From Rickettsiales bacterium (lineage in GTDB: Bacteria > Pseudomonadota > Alphaproteobacteria > Rickettsiales > Rickettsiaceae), in NCBI GenBank assembly GCA_002402195.1, contig NVVL01000051.1, positions 1 to 36,722 on the forward strand: a stretch of 36,722 nucleotides of DNA, in the 5' to 3' direction. The notes under the pieces were generated by a model that was not told the origin of the DNA, searched no databases, and saw only the letters and a list, made by a program, of their open reading frames with translations. Below, in pieces: positions 14,649 to 22,943 of this stretch (the first letter of the stretch is position 1; each line of letters begins with the position of its first letter). Position numbers and translations under genes: made by a program.

Positions 14649-15767
14649 ATGGAACCAATTACTGCAACTACAATCACAATCAAAACTAGATCCGCAGTTA
14701 AAACTGTACCAGTTAAAACTGTACCAGTTAAAACTGTATTCGCAGCTGAGATCGATATAAAAAATGATCTTGCAGCTCGTTTGACAACTCCTGTTTTATC
14801 CCAGATTTTTCTTTCATTTATTTTATTCCTCTTCGCTCTGGTAGCATCAAACACCGCGTTTGCAAAGGCGCCTCGGAAAAAGCTGATCGCAATTACTCAG
14901 ATTGTTGAGCATCCGTCCTTGGAGCAAGCAAAGCGGGGGATATTGGACGAGCTAAAGAATAATGGCTATGAGATTGGTGTGAATCTGAAGGTGATTGAGA
15001 AGAGCGCTCAAGGGTCAATCGCAAATTCTGCGATGATTGCGAAAAAATTTGTGTCATTATCTCCGGATGCCATCGTTGCGATCTCCACTCCATCGGCGCA
15101 ATCGGTTTTGAAAATTGCCAGGAAAGCGGGTTTGCCGGTGGTTTTCTCCTCCGTGACTGACCCTGTTGCTGCAGGCTTGGTGAAGGATTTGTCATCTCCA
15201 GTAAATGGGGTCACCGGCGCGATGGATTATCCTTTGATTGACGAGGGGGTTGCGCTGATTCAAACCCTGCTTCCCAAGGCAAAAACTATCGGGTTTTTGT
15301 ATAATGTTGGCGAGGCAAATTCGGTGAAAACAGTGAATTTGATGAAGAAGGCGATGGATGGTAAGTTTAAATATATCGACGCTCAACTAGCAAATTCAAA
15401 CCAGATCGTGCAGGCTGTTAGTGCGCTTGTCGGGCGTGTGGATGCTGTTTATATCCCGTCGGATAATATGGTTTTTTCTGCCATGCCGAAATTGATTCAG
15501 CTCTCCAGAAAGCATAAATTACCAATTTTCTCAAGCGACCCGGATTCCGTCCGGAGTGGCGTGGTTGCGTGTATTGGATATAGTCAATATGCAGTTGGGA
15601 AGGTGGCGGGCAAGTTGCTTGTTCGGGTGCTTGCGGGGGAGAGGGAAATTGCTATAGAAAAGCCGAGCAAGGCGGAAATATTTGTTAATAAGAAGTCAGC
15701 TTATATCATGAATATAGAAATTCCGAGCGAAATACTGGGAATCAAAACAAATATCGTGGGGAAGTAG
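14649..15767 (+). CDS. ABC transporter substrate-binding protein, TrpX-like (paralogue 1)
   Basis: Extracytoplasmic ligand-binding component of the ABC_sub_bind family (PF04392 type). Family features are ITQIVEHPSLEQAKRGILDEL at the mature start, DAIVAISTPSAQSVL, VVFSSVTDPVAAGLV and AVYIPSDN. The signal sequence is unusually deep: the hydrophobic run LSQIFLSFILFLFALVASNTAFA ends near residue 73. The first 50 residues are an odd extension with a VKTVP repeat. ATG 14649 has the AGGAA site; a TTG just before the hydrophobic run would give a normal signal peptide. The substrate may be an aromatic amino acid as in streptococcal TrpX, but that cannot be read from the sequence. First gene of a four-gene importer. 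Confidence 0.88.
   Translation: MEPITATTITIKTRSAVKTVPVKTVPVKTVFAAEIDIKNDLAARLTTPVLSQIFLSFILFLFALVASNTAFAKAPRKKLIAITQIVEHPSLEQAKRGILDELKNNGYEIGVNLKVIEKSAQGSIANSAMIAKKFVSLSPDAIVAISTPSAQSVLKIARKAGLPVVFSSVTDPVAAGLVKDLSSPVNGVTGAMDYPLIDEGVALIQTLLPKAKTIGFLYNVGEANSVKTVNLMKKAMDGKFKYIDAQLANSNQIVQAVSALVGRVDAVYIPSDNMVFSAMPKLIQLSRKHKLPIFSSDPDSVRSGVVACIGYSQYAVGKVAGKLLVRVLAGEREIAIEKPSKAEIFVNKKSAYIMNIEIPSEILGIKTNIVGK
14697..14738 (+). repeat. 15-bp tandem repeat (2.8 copies) in paralogue 1
   Basis: Units GTTAAAACTGTACCA at 14697 and 14712 are identical, followed by a 12-nt partial copy at 14727. They encode VKTVP, VKTVP, VKTV in the N-terminal extension. Unit length is a multiple of three. Confidence 0.9.
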
Positions 15768-15771
15768 GATT

Positions 15772-16767
15772 ATGGCTAGATGTTTTTTGATGAAGTCTAT
15801 ATTAGCGATGTTTTCAAGGTTCGTATTAGCGATATTTTCAAGATTCATGTTAATGATGTTTGTGTGTGTGAATGTATTTTGCTATGCAAATATCGCCTCT
15901 GCAGAGGAGAAAATACTCATCGCCGTGAACCAGTTTGTCAGCCATGTCGCCTTGGATAAAGCAAATTCCGGCTTGAAAAAAGCACTTACCGATCGCGGAA
16001 TTCTGCCAGATAGAGCTCGTATGATATTCGGGAATTCGCAGGGGAATATTACCAATAGCGTGCAAATTTCGAAGCATCACGCATCGCTGGAGCCAGCTTT
16101 TATGGTATCAATCGGCACGCCATCGGCGCAAACGGGTTTAAAGGCGAAAAGCGGCAAAACGATATTGGGTTTTTTGGCTGTTACGGACCCGGCAGCGGCT
16201 AATCTTGAGCAAAAGCAAGTTATCGGAGTCACGGATAATCCGCCAATCCGGGAGCTGATAGACATTACGCTCCAAGTCTTCCCAGAGCTTAAAACAGTTG
16301 GGGTGATCTCCAATGCTGGAGAGGTTAACTCGCAGAAGGTGATAGAGAATTTGGAGAAAATCCTGGCTGGGCATAATATTGCGCTCAAAAAGGCGGTGAT
16401 AACTAATCCAAGCGACATTAAAGCGGCGATGAATAAGCTGGCAGGCTCTGTGGATTTGATATATATTCCTCAGGATAATTCGGTGGTGTCGGCTCTTTCG
16501 CACATAGCGCGCTTGAGTAATTCTTTGAACATCCCGCTAATCGCCAATGACCCTACCTTAAGCGCTAGCGGCGTGATGATCGCACTTGGAGCGAATTATT
16601 TCAGTAGCGGAATGCAGCTCGGGAATATGATCGCAGATTTAATCGAAGGCAAGGGTGTTCGGCAGAATATTCAGGGCTCTGATAAGAAAGAGCTAAAAAT
16701 TAACCATAAAATAGCAAAGATGCTGGGTGTTTCGGTGCCTAAAAACATAAAAGAAGGAGATAAATAA
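15772..16767 (+). CDS. ABC transporter substrate-binding protein, TrpX-like (paralogue 2)
   Basis: Second binding protein of the same family, 331 aa, 4 nt after the first. Shared landmarks are VSIGTPSAQTGL, LAVTDPAAANL, TVGVISNAGEVNSQKV and IYIPQDNSVV. Paralogue 1 has TPSAQSVL, SVTDPVAAGL, NVGEANSVKTV and VYIPSDN at the same places, so tandem duplication is the simplest origin. The signal peptide (to about residue 44, YANIASA) is long and includes a 24-bp tandem repeat. ATG 15772 has GGAAGTAGG upstream; Met7 is an alternative start. Two receptors sharing one permease and ATPase may widen ligand range. Confidence 0.88.
   Translation: MARCFLMKSILAMFSRFVLAIFSRFMLMMFVCVNVFCYANIASAEEKILIAVNQFVSHVALDKANSGLKKALTDRGILPDRARMIFGNSQGNITNSVQISKHHASLEPAFMVSIGTPSAQTGLKAKSGKTILGFLAVTDPAAANLEQKQVIGVTDNPPIRELIDITLQVFPELKTVGVISNAGEVNSQKVIENLEKILAGHNIALKKAVITNPSDIKAAMNKLAGSVDLIYIPQDNSVVSALSHIARLSNSLNIPLIANDPTLSASGVMIALGANYFSSGMQLGNMIADLIEGKGVRQNIQGSDKKELKINHKIAKMLGVSVPKNIKEGDK
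15805..15852 (+). repeat. 24-bp tandem repeat x2 in the signal peptide of paralogue 2
   Basis: Two adjacent units start GCGAT(G/A)TTTTCAA at 15805 and 15829 and match at about 20 of 24 positions. They encode AMFSRFVL and AIFSRFML in the hydrophobic part of the signal peptide. Confidence 0.8.
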
Positions 16768-17628
16768 ATGAATCAACTACAACTTCTTGGCGCGATGGAG
16801 ATCGGCTTGATCTATGCTCTTGTGGCGATTGGAGTATATATCACATTTAAAATAATAGATTTCCCAGATCTCACCGTTGATGGCAGCTTCACCCTTGGCG
16901 CGGCGGTTAGTTCGGCTATGATTTTCGCCGGTTATGACCCGTATTTTTCAACGCTCATGGCGATTATTGCTGGTGGTTTGGCGGGGATGCTTACGGGATA
17001 TCTGAATGTGCGCTGGGATATTCTCGGTCTTCTGGCCGGAATCCTGACCATGACAGCTCTTTATTCCATCAATTTGCGAATCATGGGCCGCCCAAACATA
17101 GCGATGATCGACTCTGAAACTGTGTTTGGAAGCTGGTCTATTATCGTAATATCGTTGATAATAGTCATTGTGGCTATATTAGCTTTGACAAGATTTTTTG
17201 CATCTGAATTCGGCCTTGCGATCAGGGCGGTTGGTATTAATCCTAAAGTCAGTACCTCTTATGGAATCAGGGTTGGAGCGATGAAGGTCATAGCACTTGG
17301 TCTTAGTAATGCGATCGTTGCGCTGGCGGGTTCCTTGTTTGCGCAATCTCAAGGATTTGCGGATATTTCGATGGGAACGGGTACGATCATTGTCGGTCTT
17401 GCATCGGTGATAATTGGCGAGGCGTTGGTGCATCCAGAGCGAGTATGGGTTTCACTGGTGACGTGCACTATTGGTTCTATATTATACAGAATCGCCATTG
17501 CATTTGCACTAAACGCCCATGATATCGGCCTTGAGGCTTCAGATTTAAACCTCATCACAGCATTATTAGTGGCAGTTACGATGATTGCAACGAGATGGAA
17601 GAAAAAAAATACGGTCAGGGTAATATGA
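16768..17628 (+). CDS. ABC transporter permease, TrpY-like
   Basis: Inner-membrane permease of the BPD_transp_2 (branched-chain amino acid/ribose) superfamily, 286 aa with about 8 hydrophobic helices. Family landmarks are GLIYALVAIGVYITFKIIDFPDLTVDGSF at the start and FGLAIRAVGINPKVSTSYGI, the cytoplasmic loop that docks on the ATPase. It starts directly after the paralogue 2 stop codon. A ribosome site GAAGGAG lies about 7 nt upstream. It overlaps the ATPase gene by the four bases ATGA. Confidence 0.92.
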   Translation: MNQLQLLGAMEIGLIYALVAIGVYITFKIIDFPDLTVDGSFTLGAAVSSAMIFAGYDPYFSTLMAIIAGGLAGMLTGYLNVRWDILGLLAGILTMTALYSINLRIMGRPNIAMIDSETVFGSWSIIVISLIIVIVAILALTRFFASEFGLAIRAVGINPKVSTSYGIRVGAMKVIALGLSNAIVALAGSLFAQSQGFADISMGTGTIIVGLASVIIGEALVHPERVWVSLVTCTIGSILYRIAIAFALNAHDIGLEASDLNLITALLVAVTMIATRWKKKNTVRVI

Positions 17629-18377
17629 TAGAATTAAAAGGAATCGATGTTATTTTCAACAAAGGCACAAAGCTTGAGAATCATGTGTTAAAATCGATCG
17701 ATCTAAAAGTCGAAACCGGCGAGTTTATAACCGTGATCGGCGGGAATGGCGCCGGTAAATCCACCTTGATGAACGTGCTTTCCGGGAATGTAGCGCCGGC
17801 GAGTGGACAAATTTTTATCGATAATCTGGATGTTACGCGCATGCCGACAGAAAAGCGCTCATCTATGGTCTCCAGAGTGTTCCAAGACCCGATGATCGGA
17901 ACTTTCTCCGACCTCACAATCGAGGAAAATATGAGCATAGCAATCAAGCGCGGAAAATGCCGCGGGCTAGCCATGAGCAGCAACGAGCCTTTGCGCGAGC
18001 AGTTTAAAGCGGCGCTCGCTGATGTTGGAATTGGGCTAGAGGAGCGGTTGTCTGATAAGGTGGCGTCCCTGTCTGGTGGGCAAAGACAGGCTCTGAGTTT
18101 AATTATGGCAACCATGATTGGCTCGAAAATCCTGCTGCTAGACGAGCATACCGCAGCTCTTGACCCGAAAATCGCAAAGAAGATCATGCAACTCACAGAT
18201 AAAATAGTCAAAAGAGATAACTTGACAGCGTTGATGATTACTCATAGTATGTCACAAGCACTTGAATATGGGAACAGAACTATCATGATGTATCATGGTT
18301 CTATTGCCCGGGATATGCACGGGGCGGACCGTTCGGAATTATCCGCTGCGGATTTGGTAAAATATTTTGATTTATAA
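17625..18377 (+). CDS. ABC transporter ATP-binding protein, TrpZ-like
   Basis: Cytoplasmic ATPase of the importer. Walker A is GGNGAGKST, the Q-loop lies in VFQDP, the signature is LSGGQRQ, and Walker B is LLLDEHTAALD. Histidine in place of the usual proline in LDE(P/H)T is characteristic of this subfamily. The H-loop is LMITHSMSQAL. The ATG at 17625 overlaps the permease stop (ATGA) and gives 250 aa. An ATG at 17595 would add ten poorly conserved residues. It is followed by the M32 peptidase after 11 nt, so a single transcript is likely. Confidence 0.93.
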   Translation: MIELKGIDVIFNKGTKLENHVLKSIDLKVETGEFITVIGGNGAGKSTLMNVLSGNVAPASGQIFIDNLDVTRMPTEKRSSMVSRVFQDPMIGTFSDLTIEENMSIAIKRGKCRGLAMSSNEPLREQFKAALADVGIGLEERLSDKVASLSGGQRQALSLIMATMIGSKILLLDEHTAALDPKIAKKIMQLTDKIVKRDNLTALMITHSMSQALEYGNRTIMMYHGSIARDMHGADRSELSAADLVKYFDL

Positions 18378-18388
18378 GAAGGAAACTC

Positions 18389-19891
18389 ATGACAGCAAGC
18401 ACAAAGGATTATGATAATCTAGAGACGGAATTAGAGCAAATAACTCATTTGCAGAACCTCTTCAAGATCGCTCATTGGGATTCTTCCACTATGCTGGCTT
18501 CCGGGTCTGCACCGAGCCGTCAAAAGGAGATCGCGACGTTGCTATCTGTTATTCATGAGAAATCAACTTCTGATAAAATAAGCGATTTGATCAACGGGTC
18601 TTTGGGTGAATTTGAACATTTGAATGATTGGCAAAGATCAAACCTGGCTAATGCCAAAAAAACATATGATATGCAAGTTTGTGTGACCTCCGAATTGCAG
18701 CATGAATATAACATAGCCTCCGCGGAGTCTGAGTTTGTCTGGAGAGAGGCAAGGCTTCAGAATGATTTCAAAAAGCTGGAACCATATTTGGATCGTGTGT
18801 TTGATTCTGTGCGCAATATTGCATCTATTCAAGCCAAGAAATTACGCAGAACACCTCTTGATGTGCTGATTGACAGCTATGACCCAGACCGCACCAGCGC
18901 TGATGTTAGATCTGTATTTGATGTGCTGAAAGCGGAGCTACCTCCGTTGATTGAGAGGGTTATGGCAAAGCAAGAATCAGAAAAGGTAATTCCGCTATCA
19001 GAGACTATCTCTGAGGAAACACAGAAGGCAATTGGTCTCCGGGTGATGGGGGCTATGGGGTTTGACATGAATCTTGGGCGTTTGGACAAGTCCGTTCATC
19101 CGTTCTGCATCGGTTCTAATGATGATTTGCGCATCACGACAAGATATGACGAGAAGAATTTCCTCTCCAGTCTATTTGGGGTGATTCATGAGACTGGACA
19201 TGCTTTATATTTGCAAAATCTCCCGGCGGAATATAGGAGTCAGCCAGTTGGAGACTATAAAGGGATGGCTTTTCATGAGAGTCAGTCTTTGATTATGGAA
19301 AATCAGGTAGGAACATCACGGGCCTTTATGGAATTCCTTGCTAAAATGTTGAAGGATGAATTTTCATTCTCTGGTCCTGAATATTCTGCGGAGAATTTAT
19401 ATAAGCTAGTAACGAGAGTTAAGCCAAGCTTCATAAGGGTCGAGGCGGATGAGGCAACCTATCCGCTCCATGTGATTATGCGCTTTGAAATCGAAGAAGC
19501 GATTATCAACGGAAACCTAAAAGCAATGGATTTACCAGATATTTGGAACAGTAAAATGGAGGAATATCTGGGGATTGTACCAAGTTCTGATAGGGAAGGG
19601 TGCCTGCAAGATGTGCACTGGCCATCCGGCATGGTCGGCTATTTCCCATCTTACACCAACGGCGCACTTATCGCCAGCATGCTGATGAAATCTGCAAAGG
19701 AAAAATATCCTGAAATAGATAGTGAGTTATCGACCGGGAATTTTACTAGTTTGAACCGGTATTTGACTGATAATTTAAGGAAATATGGCTGCTCGAAAAA
19801 CTCTGCCGATTTGCTGGAAGCATCAACGGGTCATAGGAGCATTGCACCAGGTATTTTTATCGATTATCTGAAAGGGAAATATTTGCAATAG
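18389..19891 (+). CDS. Carboxypeptidase Taq, M32 metallopeptidase
   Basis: Cytoplasmic zinc carboxypeptidase that removes C-terminal residues from peptides. Zinc ligands are HETGH (267-271) and the glutamate of HESQS (296-300). The other family signatures DVRITTRYDE-like (DDLRITTRYDEKNF), GMAFHESQSLIMEN and GYFPSYTNGALIASM are all present. The 500-aa length is typical. RBS AAGGAAAC precedes the ATG. Its position after the importer suggests peptide or amino-acid scavenging. A palindromic repeat begins immediately after the stop codon. Confidence 0.95.
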   Translation: MTASTKDYDNLETELEQITHLQNLFKIAHWDSSTMLASGSAPSRQKEIATLLSVIHEKSTSDKISDLINGSLGEFEHLNDWQRSNLANAKKTYDMQVCVTSELQHEYNIASAESEFVWREARLQNDFKKLEPYLDRVFDSVRNIASIQAKKLRRTPLDVLIDSYDPDRTSADVRSVFDVLKAELPPLIERVMAKQESEKVIPLSETISEETQKAIGLRVMGAMGFDMNLGRLDKSVHPFCIGSNDDLRITTRYDEKNFLSSLFGVIHETGHALYLQNLPAEYRSQPVGDYKGMAFHESQSLIMENQVGTSRAFMEFLAKMLKDEFSFSGPEYSAENLYKLVTRVKPSFIRVEADEATYPLHVIMRFEIEEAIINGNLKAMDLPDIWNSKMEEYLGIVPSSDREGCLQDVHWPSGMVGYFPSYTNGALIASMLMKSAKEKYPEIDSELSTGNFTSLNRYLTDNLRKYGCSKNSADLLEASTGHRSIAPGIFIDYLKGKYLQ

Positions 19892-20040
19892 TGAGAAGAT
19901 ACGCGGGCAGGCCTAAAATACCCCATATTTTTGATCTTTTTGAATTAAAATATATTCAATAGTTTAACCCAAAAATTTAAATCTAGATGAAAAAATCTCT
20001 AAAAATATGGAATATTCTAGGTTACTGGCGCAGCTTCTCA
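19892..20040 (+). repeat. Palindromic repeat, copy A
   Basis: A 149-bp element with imperfect terminal inverted repeats. The left end reads TGAGAAGATACGCGG, then GGCCTAAAATACC. The right end reads ATATTCTAGG, then GCAGCTTCTCA. It begins at the first base after the TAG stop of the carboxypeptidase. The core (GAATTAAAATATATTCAATAG, then TTTAAATCTAGAT) recurs in copy B and, inverted, in copy C. It could fold into a long hairpin and act as a terminator. Confidence 0.85.
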
Positions 20041-20336
20041 GACTAACATCTATTCCCCCATTACCTCAAATACCCAAGCAGTTGGGAACAGGGTGGGGTG
20101 CTTGATTTTGTGATTTTTGTTACAATTTATCTATATAAATCATTGGTTTATTTTTTTTTATAAAAAATATCTAAATTAATTGAAAAAATTCTTAGCTAAT
20201 CAAAAAAAAGCGTTATATTAGTAACCAGGGGTGTCTGTGCATGCAGTTGATTTACCTAATAATTGTATTGCGTAGTCACATCTTGTTGGTAATCTATAGC
20301 TATAGTTTTTTTGTTAATTAAAATAAGAGTTAAATT
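20041..20336. other. Intergenic spacer, no gene seen
   Basis: About 300 AT-rich nt between repeat A and the 110-aa orphan. CAAGCA and TGCTTG near 20070-20105 form a small inverted repeat. The promoter of the next gene should lie here, but I cannot choose a clear -35/-10. Confidence 0.5.
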
Positions 20337-20669
20337 ATGTATGGTGTAATAAAATTTCAATCTCCTTTTGAAAAGTTAAAGAAATATCCTTGTTCTAATG
20401 AGGTGAAGCTATATAAAGCAACGATTTTGCAGGCTGTTATAGACGCTTCAAACATATCGAGCTCTGTGATCTCTAGGAAAAATGAGATAGAGGCTAAACA
20501 TTGGATTTTTGGCAATGGAGCTCATTTCCAGGAAATCTGTTATCTGGCAGATATGGAACCAAGCTTTATAATAAAAATTACTAGATATGTGATTAAGCAT
20601 CAGGCCATTCGGAAGAGTCAATTGTTCTTGTCGGTTTTGGAAGGGAAGGTGCCCAAAGAAGATTGTTGA
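20337..20669 (+). CDS. Small orphan protein, possibly DNA-binding
   Basis: A 110-aa product of unknown function. The middle EAKHWIFGNGAHFQEICYLADMEPSFIIKI resembles the A..W......F..IC..A.L.P..V pattern of small helix-turn-helix proteins found in phage-like and alphaproteobacterial islands. I cannot name the family. No signal peptide or membrane helix is visible. The ATG has only a weak site (AAGAG about 9 nt upstream). It is flanked by palindromic repeats; the last base pairs of the gene, including the TGA, form the end of copy B. Confidence 0.55.
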   Translation: MYGVIKFQSPFEKLKKYPCSNEVKLYKATILQAVIDASNISSSVISRKNEIEAKHWIFGNGAHFQEICYLADMEPSFIIKITRYVIKHQAIRKSQLFLSVLEGKVPKEDC

Positions 20670-20889
20670 AAGCTACTCAGTAACCTTTGTTTGGAGGTGA
20701 TTGAAATAAAACTAGTTTTTTTGTGCCTCTGGCGCGCTGGTTTTGATTCAGTTGCCTCTTTTTTTCTGAGCTGTTTTTGATCTGTTTTATCTATTTTTTG
20801 AATTAAAAAACTCTCAACTATGTTAACTCAAAGATTTAAATCTAGATAAAAAAATCTTTAAAAAAGATGAAGTACCTCATAGCTTCTTA
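20667..20889 (+). repeat. Palindromic repeat, copy B
   Basis: The left end TGAAAGCTACTCAGTAACCT includes the TGA stop of the 110-aa gene. The right end is CATAGCTTCTTA. The right half aligns with copies A and C: GATCTGTTTTATCTATTTTTT, GAATTAAAA, GTTAACTCAAAGATTTAAATCTAGAT. At 223 bp it is the longest copy, with extra unrelated sequence in its left half. Confidence 0.75.
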
Positions 20890-20932
20890 GGCTTGCACAC
20901 GTAGATTATAACGTTTGTTACACAAATATCAC

Positions 20933-20961
20933 TTGACTCAGGCAAAATTTCGGCATATTTT
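20933..20961 (+). promoter_or_regulatory. Predicted promoter of the dcw cluster
   Basis: TTGACT (20933-20938), a 17-nt spacer and TATTTT (20956-20961). The -10 directly abuts the first MraZ-box-like repeat. The expected start near 20968 gives a leader of about 95 nt before mraZ. Confidence 0.65.
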
Positions 20962-21011
20962 CCATATAGAACCATAAAACCCCATATTAACCCATTATTT
21001 ACCATTTTAGG
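20962..21011 (+). promoter_or_regulatory. Five MraZ-box-like direct repeats, 10-bp period
   Basis: CCAT occurs at 20962, 20972, 20982, 20992 and 21002, an exact 10-bp period. On the other strand this is five ATGG units, several extended to ATGGG(G/T). MraZ is known to bind tandem TGG-containing boxes of 10-bp period upstream of its own gene. The array covers the likely transcription start, consistent with autorepression. Confidence 0.75.
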
Positions 21012-21063
21012 GTTATTATGATACTTAAGAAAGGGGTGTTAGATTTTTAGTGGATTTGAAAAT

Positions 21064-21528
21064 ATGAATATTTTTCTTTCGAAATATCTGAATAAGATCG
21101 ACAAAAAGGGCAGGGTATCCGTTCCTGCGGGGTATCGCTCGACTCTTTTGAAGGAAGATTTCAACGGCGTGATTATTTATCCATCATTTAAAAATAACTG
21201 CATTGAGGCGTGCAGCATGTCTCGTCTTGAAGAGCTCAGCAAAATCATCCAGAATTTAGACCCGTATTCAGAAGAGCGCGACGCGTTTGAAACTATAGTG
21301 CTAGGCGAGGCCGTGCAATTGCCGTTTGACAATGAAGGCAGGGTGATTCTGCCAGCCTATTTAATGGAGCAGGTGGGGATATCAGGCCAGGCATGTTTTG
21401 TTGGTAAGGGGGTCGTGTTTGAAATTTGGCATCCTCCGAGTTTTGATAAGCATCTGAAATCCGCAAGAGAGATCGCGAAGGGTAATAAGCTTATCTTGAA
21501 GAATAATCAAAATAATAATGTGAGTTAG
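21064..21528 (+). CDS. mraZ: Transcriptional regulator MraZ
   Basis: MraZ is a ring-forming AbrB-fold DNA-binding protein that regulates the division and cell-wall cluster it heads. The two SpoVT/AbrB half-domains are visible. The first is [19 protein letters not shown] (~7-25), with DKKGR and the signature following. The second is [25 protein letters not shown] (~81-105). The 154-aa length is normal. It is preceded by a promoter and five matching operator repeats at 20962-21011. rsmH follows after 3 nt. Confidence 0.95.
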   Translation: MNIFLSKYLNKIDKKGRVSVPAGYRSTLLKEDFNGVIIYPSFKNNCIEACSMSRLEELSKIIQNLDPYSEERDAFETIVLGEAVQLPFDNEGRVILPAYLMEQVGISGQACFVGKGVVFEIWHPPSFDKHLKSAREIAKGNKLILKNNQNNNVS

Positions 21529-21531
21529 GAA

Positions 21532-22527
21532 ATGAACAAGAAAACTGACTTACAGCAACAAGCCACTAGTGACTCCTCAAGCAAGAACGAGAATATCTCC
21601 CCTCATTGCTCGGTGCTTCTGGCTGAGGTTCTGGAATATATGCAGATCAAAGATGGGGGGCATTATCTGGATTGCACCTTTGGCGCTGGCGGCTATACAA
21701 AGGCGATGCTAGCCCAGGCGGAATGCTGCGTGACGGGTCTTGATCAGGATGGGAATGTAGAGAAGTTCGCAGATCAGGTGAATGAGAAATTTGGCAATCG
21801 TTTTAAATTTGTGCAAACTAATTTCGCAGAGGCCAAAGCAAAGCTAGGGGGTCAAAAATTCGACGGTATAGTGCTTGATCTTGGGGTTTCTTCGATGCAG
21901 ATAGACTCGGCAGAGAGGGGGTTTTCTTTCATGCGTGATGGCCATCTTGATATGCGGATGGGCTCTGCGGGGATAGATGCTGCGGAGTTTATAGAGTCTG
22001 CAAGCGAGGAGGAGATCGCCAATGTTATCTATAAATATGGCGAGGAGGTTCAGTCTCGTCAGATTGCAAAAAAGATCGTGGAATGCCGCGCCACCGAGCC
22101 GATCGATACGACTTTGAAGCTTGCCCAGATCATTAGAGATGCTATGCATTATCGCAAAGGCAAAATAGATCCGGCGACTAAGAGCTTTCAGGCTATCAGG
22201 ATATATATCAACAAAGAGCTGGAGTCATTGGAGAAGTTCCTGGATCAATTGGAGGATATGCTAGTGCCTGGCGGGCGCATCCTTGTGGTGTCTTTTCATT
22301 CCCTTGAGGATAGTATAGTGAAGGCATTTTTCAAAGAATATTCAGCGCCTAAAGTGGCAAGGTCAAAATATGCGAAAACTCCTGAGATTATTGAAGATGG
22401 CAAATGGCTTAAGGTCATAACGAGAAAATCTGTCACTCCTGGGCGCGAGGAAGTGCTACGGAATCCGCGTTCGCGCTCTAGCCGGCTGCGGGTTGCTGAG
22501 AAAATAGGAGGGGCAGATGTTACTTAA
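21532..22527 (+). CDS. rsmH: 16S rRNA (cytosine-1402-N4)-methyltransferase RsmH
   Basis: RsmH methylates N4 of C1402 in the ribosomal P site using SAM. The motifs are PHCSVLLAEVLEYM at the start, DCTFGAGGYTKAML (SAM binding), GLDQDGN, FDGIVLDLGVSSMQID, RGFSFMRDGHLDMRM, and C-terminal SFHSLEDSIVKAFF and PGREEVLRNPRSRSSRLR. The 331-aa length fits, with a slightly extended polar N-terminus. The 3' end overlaps ftsL by 11 nt. This is the canonical dcw order. Confidence 0.97.
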   Translation: MNKKTDLQQQATSDSSSKNENISPHCSVLLAEVLEYMQIKDGGHYLDCTFGAGGYTKAMLAQAECCVTGLDQDGNVEKFADQVNEKFGNRFKFVQTNFAEAKAKLGGQKFDGIVLDLGVSSMQIDSAERGFSFMRDGHLDMRMGSAGIDAAEFIESASEEEIANVIYKYGEEVQSRQIAKKIVECRATEPIDTTLKLAQIIRDAMHYRKGKIDPATKSFQAIRIYINKELESLEKFLDQLEDMLVPGGRILVVSFHSLEDSIVKAFFKEYSAPKVARSKYAKTPEIIEDGKWLKVITRKSVTPGREEVLRNPRSRSSRLRVAEKIGGADVT

Positions 22528-22894
22528 CAGGGTGCCTGTTTATATTATTCTGATACTCTGTTTGATTACGGTATGCACCCTTTTCAGCATTAAGAGCAAT
22601 GTGATTATCATCCGCGCGGAGCTATCTGAGGTTAACAAGCAGCTTCAAAGCGAGAGGGATACTATTCATGTGCTGAAGGCGGAGCTTGCTTATCTTTCTT
22701 CTCCGGAACGCTTGCAAAAATTGAATAATGTATATTTAAAATTAAAAGATACCAAAGTGTCGCAAATGATATCTGATCCTCTGAAGCAAGCAGAGCCTGT
22801 ATATATTGCCAGCAACGCGCCGAAGGCTCGGGTAAGATGGAACTATAAAAGAGGAGCTAGCAAATACCTGATAAGAGTATCTAGCAAAAAATAA
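22517..22894 (+). CDS. ftsL: Cell-division protein FtsL-like
   Basis: A 125-aa bitopic membrane protein. One transmembrane helix (about 6-24, VPVYIILILCLITVCTLFSI) is followed by a periplasmic leucine-zipper coiled coil ([31 protein letters not shown]). This matches FtsL, which joins FtsB and FtsQ to activate FtsWI. The position between rsmH and ftsI is decisive, because FtsL sequences are poorly conserved. The C-terminal tail is basic (KARVRWNYKRGASK). It overlaps rsmH by 11 nt and has AGGAGG just upstream of its ATG. Confidence 0.88.
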   Translation: MLLNRVPVYIILILCLITVCTLFSIKSNVIIIRAELSEVNKQLQSERDTIHVLKAELAYLSSPERLQKLNNVYLKLKDTKVSQMISDPLKQAEPVYIASNAPKARVRWNYKRGASKYLIRVSSKK

Positions 22895-22943
22895 TCTATG
22901 ATACGTATCTAGCATAAATAACCTATGATAATAATCTATGATA
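22893..22943 (+). repeat. 11-bp direct repeats between ftsL and ftsI
   Basis: AATCTATGATA occurs at 22893 and 22933, with AACCTATGATA at 22920. The first copy contains the end of the ftsL stop and the third contains the ftsI start codon. All three include ATG, but only the last opens the ftsI frame. No ribosome site is clear there. Confidence 0.7.

Noticed and set aside
14491..14760. 89-codon frame in the importer leader as an independent protein gene
   Set aside because: No ribosome site and its QLKLY repeats are just another reading of the 15-bp repeat; kept only as a possible leader ORF.
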